Positions 5,824 to 6,278 of a stretch of 6,278 bases of DNA are shown here, piece by piece. The DNA is taken from contig CANBEE010000162.1 of assembly GCA_947367415.1 (NCBI GenBank), positions 1 to 6,278 of the forward strand, in the 5' to 3' direction. Below the pieces are notes generated by a model. That model worked only from the letters and a program-made list of their open reading frames with translations, had not been told where the DNA came from and did no database searches. The DNA comes from an uncultured Bacteroidales bacterium (GTDB lineage: Bacteria > Bacteroidota > Bacteroidia > Bacteroidales > Bacteroidaceae). Made by a program: the position numbers and the translations under genes. How positions within the stretch are numbered: position 1 is the stretch's first letter; the number at the start of each line of letters is the position of its first letter.

Positions 5824-6228
5824 TTGGAAGCAAGAATTGACAAATGGCTATGGGCGGTGCGCCTTTACAAGACACGCTCGATGGCCACAGATGCCTGCAA
5901 GAAAGGGCAGGTGACGATGAACGGCGCGACGATGAAACCCTCGAAGACCATCAAGGAGGGCGATGTGGTGAGTGTGCGCAAGCCTCCCATCACCTATACC
6001 TTCCGTGTGCTCAAGGCCATAGAGAACCGCGTGGGAGCCAAGCTCGTACCCGAAATGCTCGAGAACATCACACCCAAGGAGCAGTACGACATCCTTGAGA
6101 TGAACAAGATAAGCGGATTTGCCAACCGCATGCGAGGCACCGGACGCCCCACCAAGAAGGAGCGCCGCGACCTCGACGAGTTCCTTGGCGACGACAACTT
6201 CGGTGCCGACCTCTTCTTCTTCGACGAC
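5824..6228 (+). CDS. hslR: Hsp15-like S4-domain RNA-binding protein (3' partial)
   Basis: The visible 135 residues match the Hsp15 family, which binds 50S subunits carrying stalled peptidyl-tRNA. The S4 RNA-binding domain is at about 3-50 (RIDKWLWAVRLYKTRSMA, then KKGQVTMNGATMKPSKTIKEGDVV). The family tail GRPTKKERRDLDEF is at 107-120, close to RPDKKERRDLLRF of the E. coli protein as I recall it. No ATG fits: the frame is closed by a TAA at 5800-5802, and the only usable start before the conserved region is TTG at 5824, giving M-E-A-R-I-D-K-W. The gene is cut at 6228 by adapter sequence. The E. coli protein has 133 residues, so probably only a short acidic tail and the stop are missing. Its function fits the neighbouring pth, since both act on peptidyl-tRNA from failed translation. 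Confidence 0.88.
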
Positions 6229-6278
6229 CTGTCTCTTATACACATCTCCGAGCCCACGAGACTCGACGTCATCTCGTA
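6229..6278. other. Illumina Nextera adapter contamination (non-genomic)
   Basis: CTGTCTCTTATACACATCT (6229-6247) is the Tn5 mosaic-end read-through sequence of Nextera libraries. CCGAGCCCACGAGAC (6248-6262) is the read-2 side adapter. TCGACGTC (6263-6270) occupies the 8-nt i7 index position, and ATCTCGTA (6271-6278) is the start of the P7 primer complement. Element order and lengths are exactly those of adapter read-through. In the hslR frame it encodes the known artefact peptide LSLIHISEPTRL. Genomic sequence ends at 6228. Confidence 0.98.

Noticed and set aside
5844..6098. An 84-codon + strand frame starting at ATG 5844
   Set aside because: It is an out-of-frame shadow of hslR; the frame from TTG 5824 has the conserved S4 and KKERRDL motifs.
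5848..6272. Minus-strand reading frames of 131 and 92 codons beginning in the last bases of the window
   Set aside because: Both begin inside the adapter (N-termini MYKRQ and MTSSLVGSEMCIRDR, known adapter artefacts) and run antisense to the well-supported hslR gene.
1..6278. CRISPR arrays, tRNA/rRNA genes, transposases or phage genes
   Set aside because: I see no spacer-repeat periodicity, tRNA-like folds, rRNA sequence or mobile-element proteins. The Tn5 mosaic end at 6229 comes from library preparation and is not a resident transposon.

Overview
The window looks like chromosomal DNA of a Bacteroidales bacterium, most probably Prevotella or a close relative. Three pieces of evidence point there: promoters of the Bacteroidetes type (TTTG, about 20 nt, TAnnTTTG) instead of -35/-10 boxes, A-rich leaders without clear Shine-Dalgarno sequences, and lipoprotein signal peptides plus a long TlpA-like protein of a kind common in that phylum. 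The genus is inference.

All genes read on the + strand and fall into two blocks. The left block (1-4311) looks like an accessory envelope module. It starts with a predicted membrane-tethered transcription regulator (176-1204): lipoprotein signal, periplasmic lipocalin-like region, one transmembrane helix and a cytoplasmic LuxR-type helix-turn-helix. After a 207-nt gap come a TlpA-like lipoprotein with a WCAPC thioredoxin site (1412-3196) and a secreted TPR protein (3193-4311), joined by an ATGA stop/start overlap. Short TTTTGCG-type direct repeats, mostly 11-12 bp apart, lie upstream of both the regulator and the lipoprotein-TPR pair. They are candidate operators, perhaps for the regulator itself. 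This module is the best candidate here for an undescribed system; its function is unknown.

The right block (4312-6228) is housekeeping: rplY (ribosomal protein L25/Ctc, long two-domain form) with a strong predicted promoter, a structured leader and a terminator-like hairpin; pth (peptidyl-tRNA hydrolase, GTG start); and hslR (Hsp15-like S4 RNA-binding protein, TTG start, 3' end missing). All three concern ribosome function or rescue of stalled translation. The end of pth runs into a GC-rich palindrome that adds a proline-rich tail.

The last 50 bases (6229-6278) are not genomic. They match the Illumina Nextera transposase adapter, followed by an 8-nt index and the start of the P7 primer. The contig ends inside a library adapter, and anything translated across that junction is artificial.
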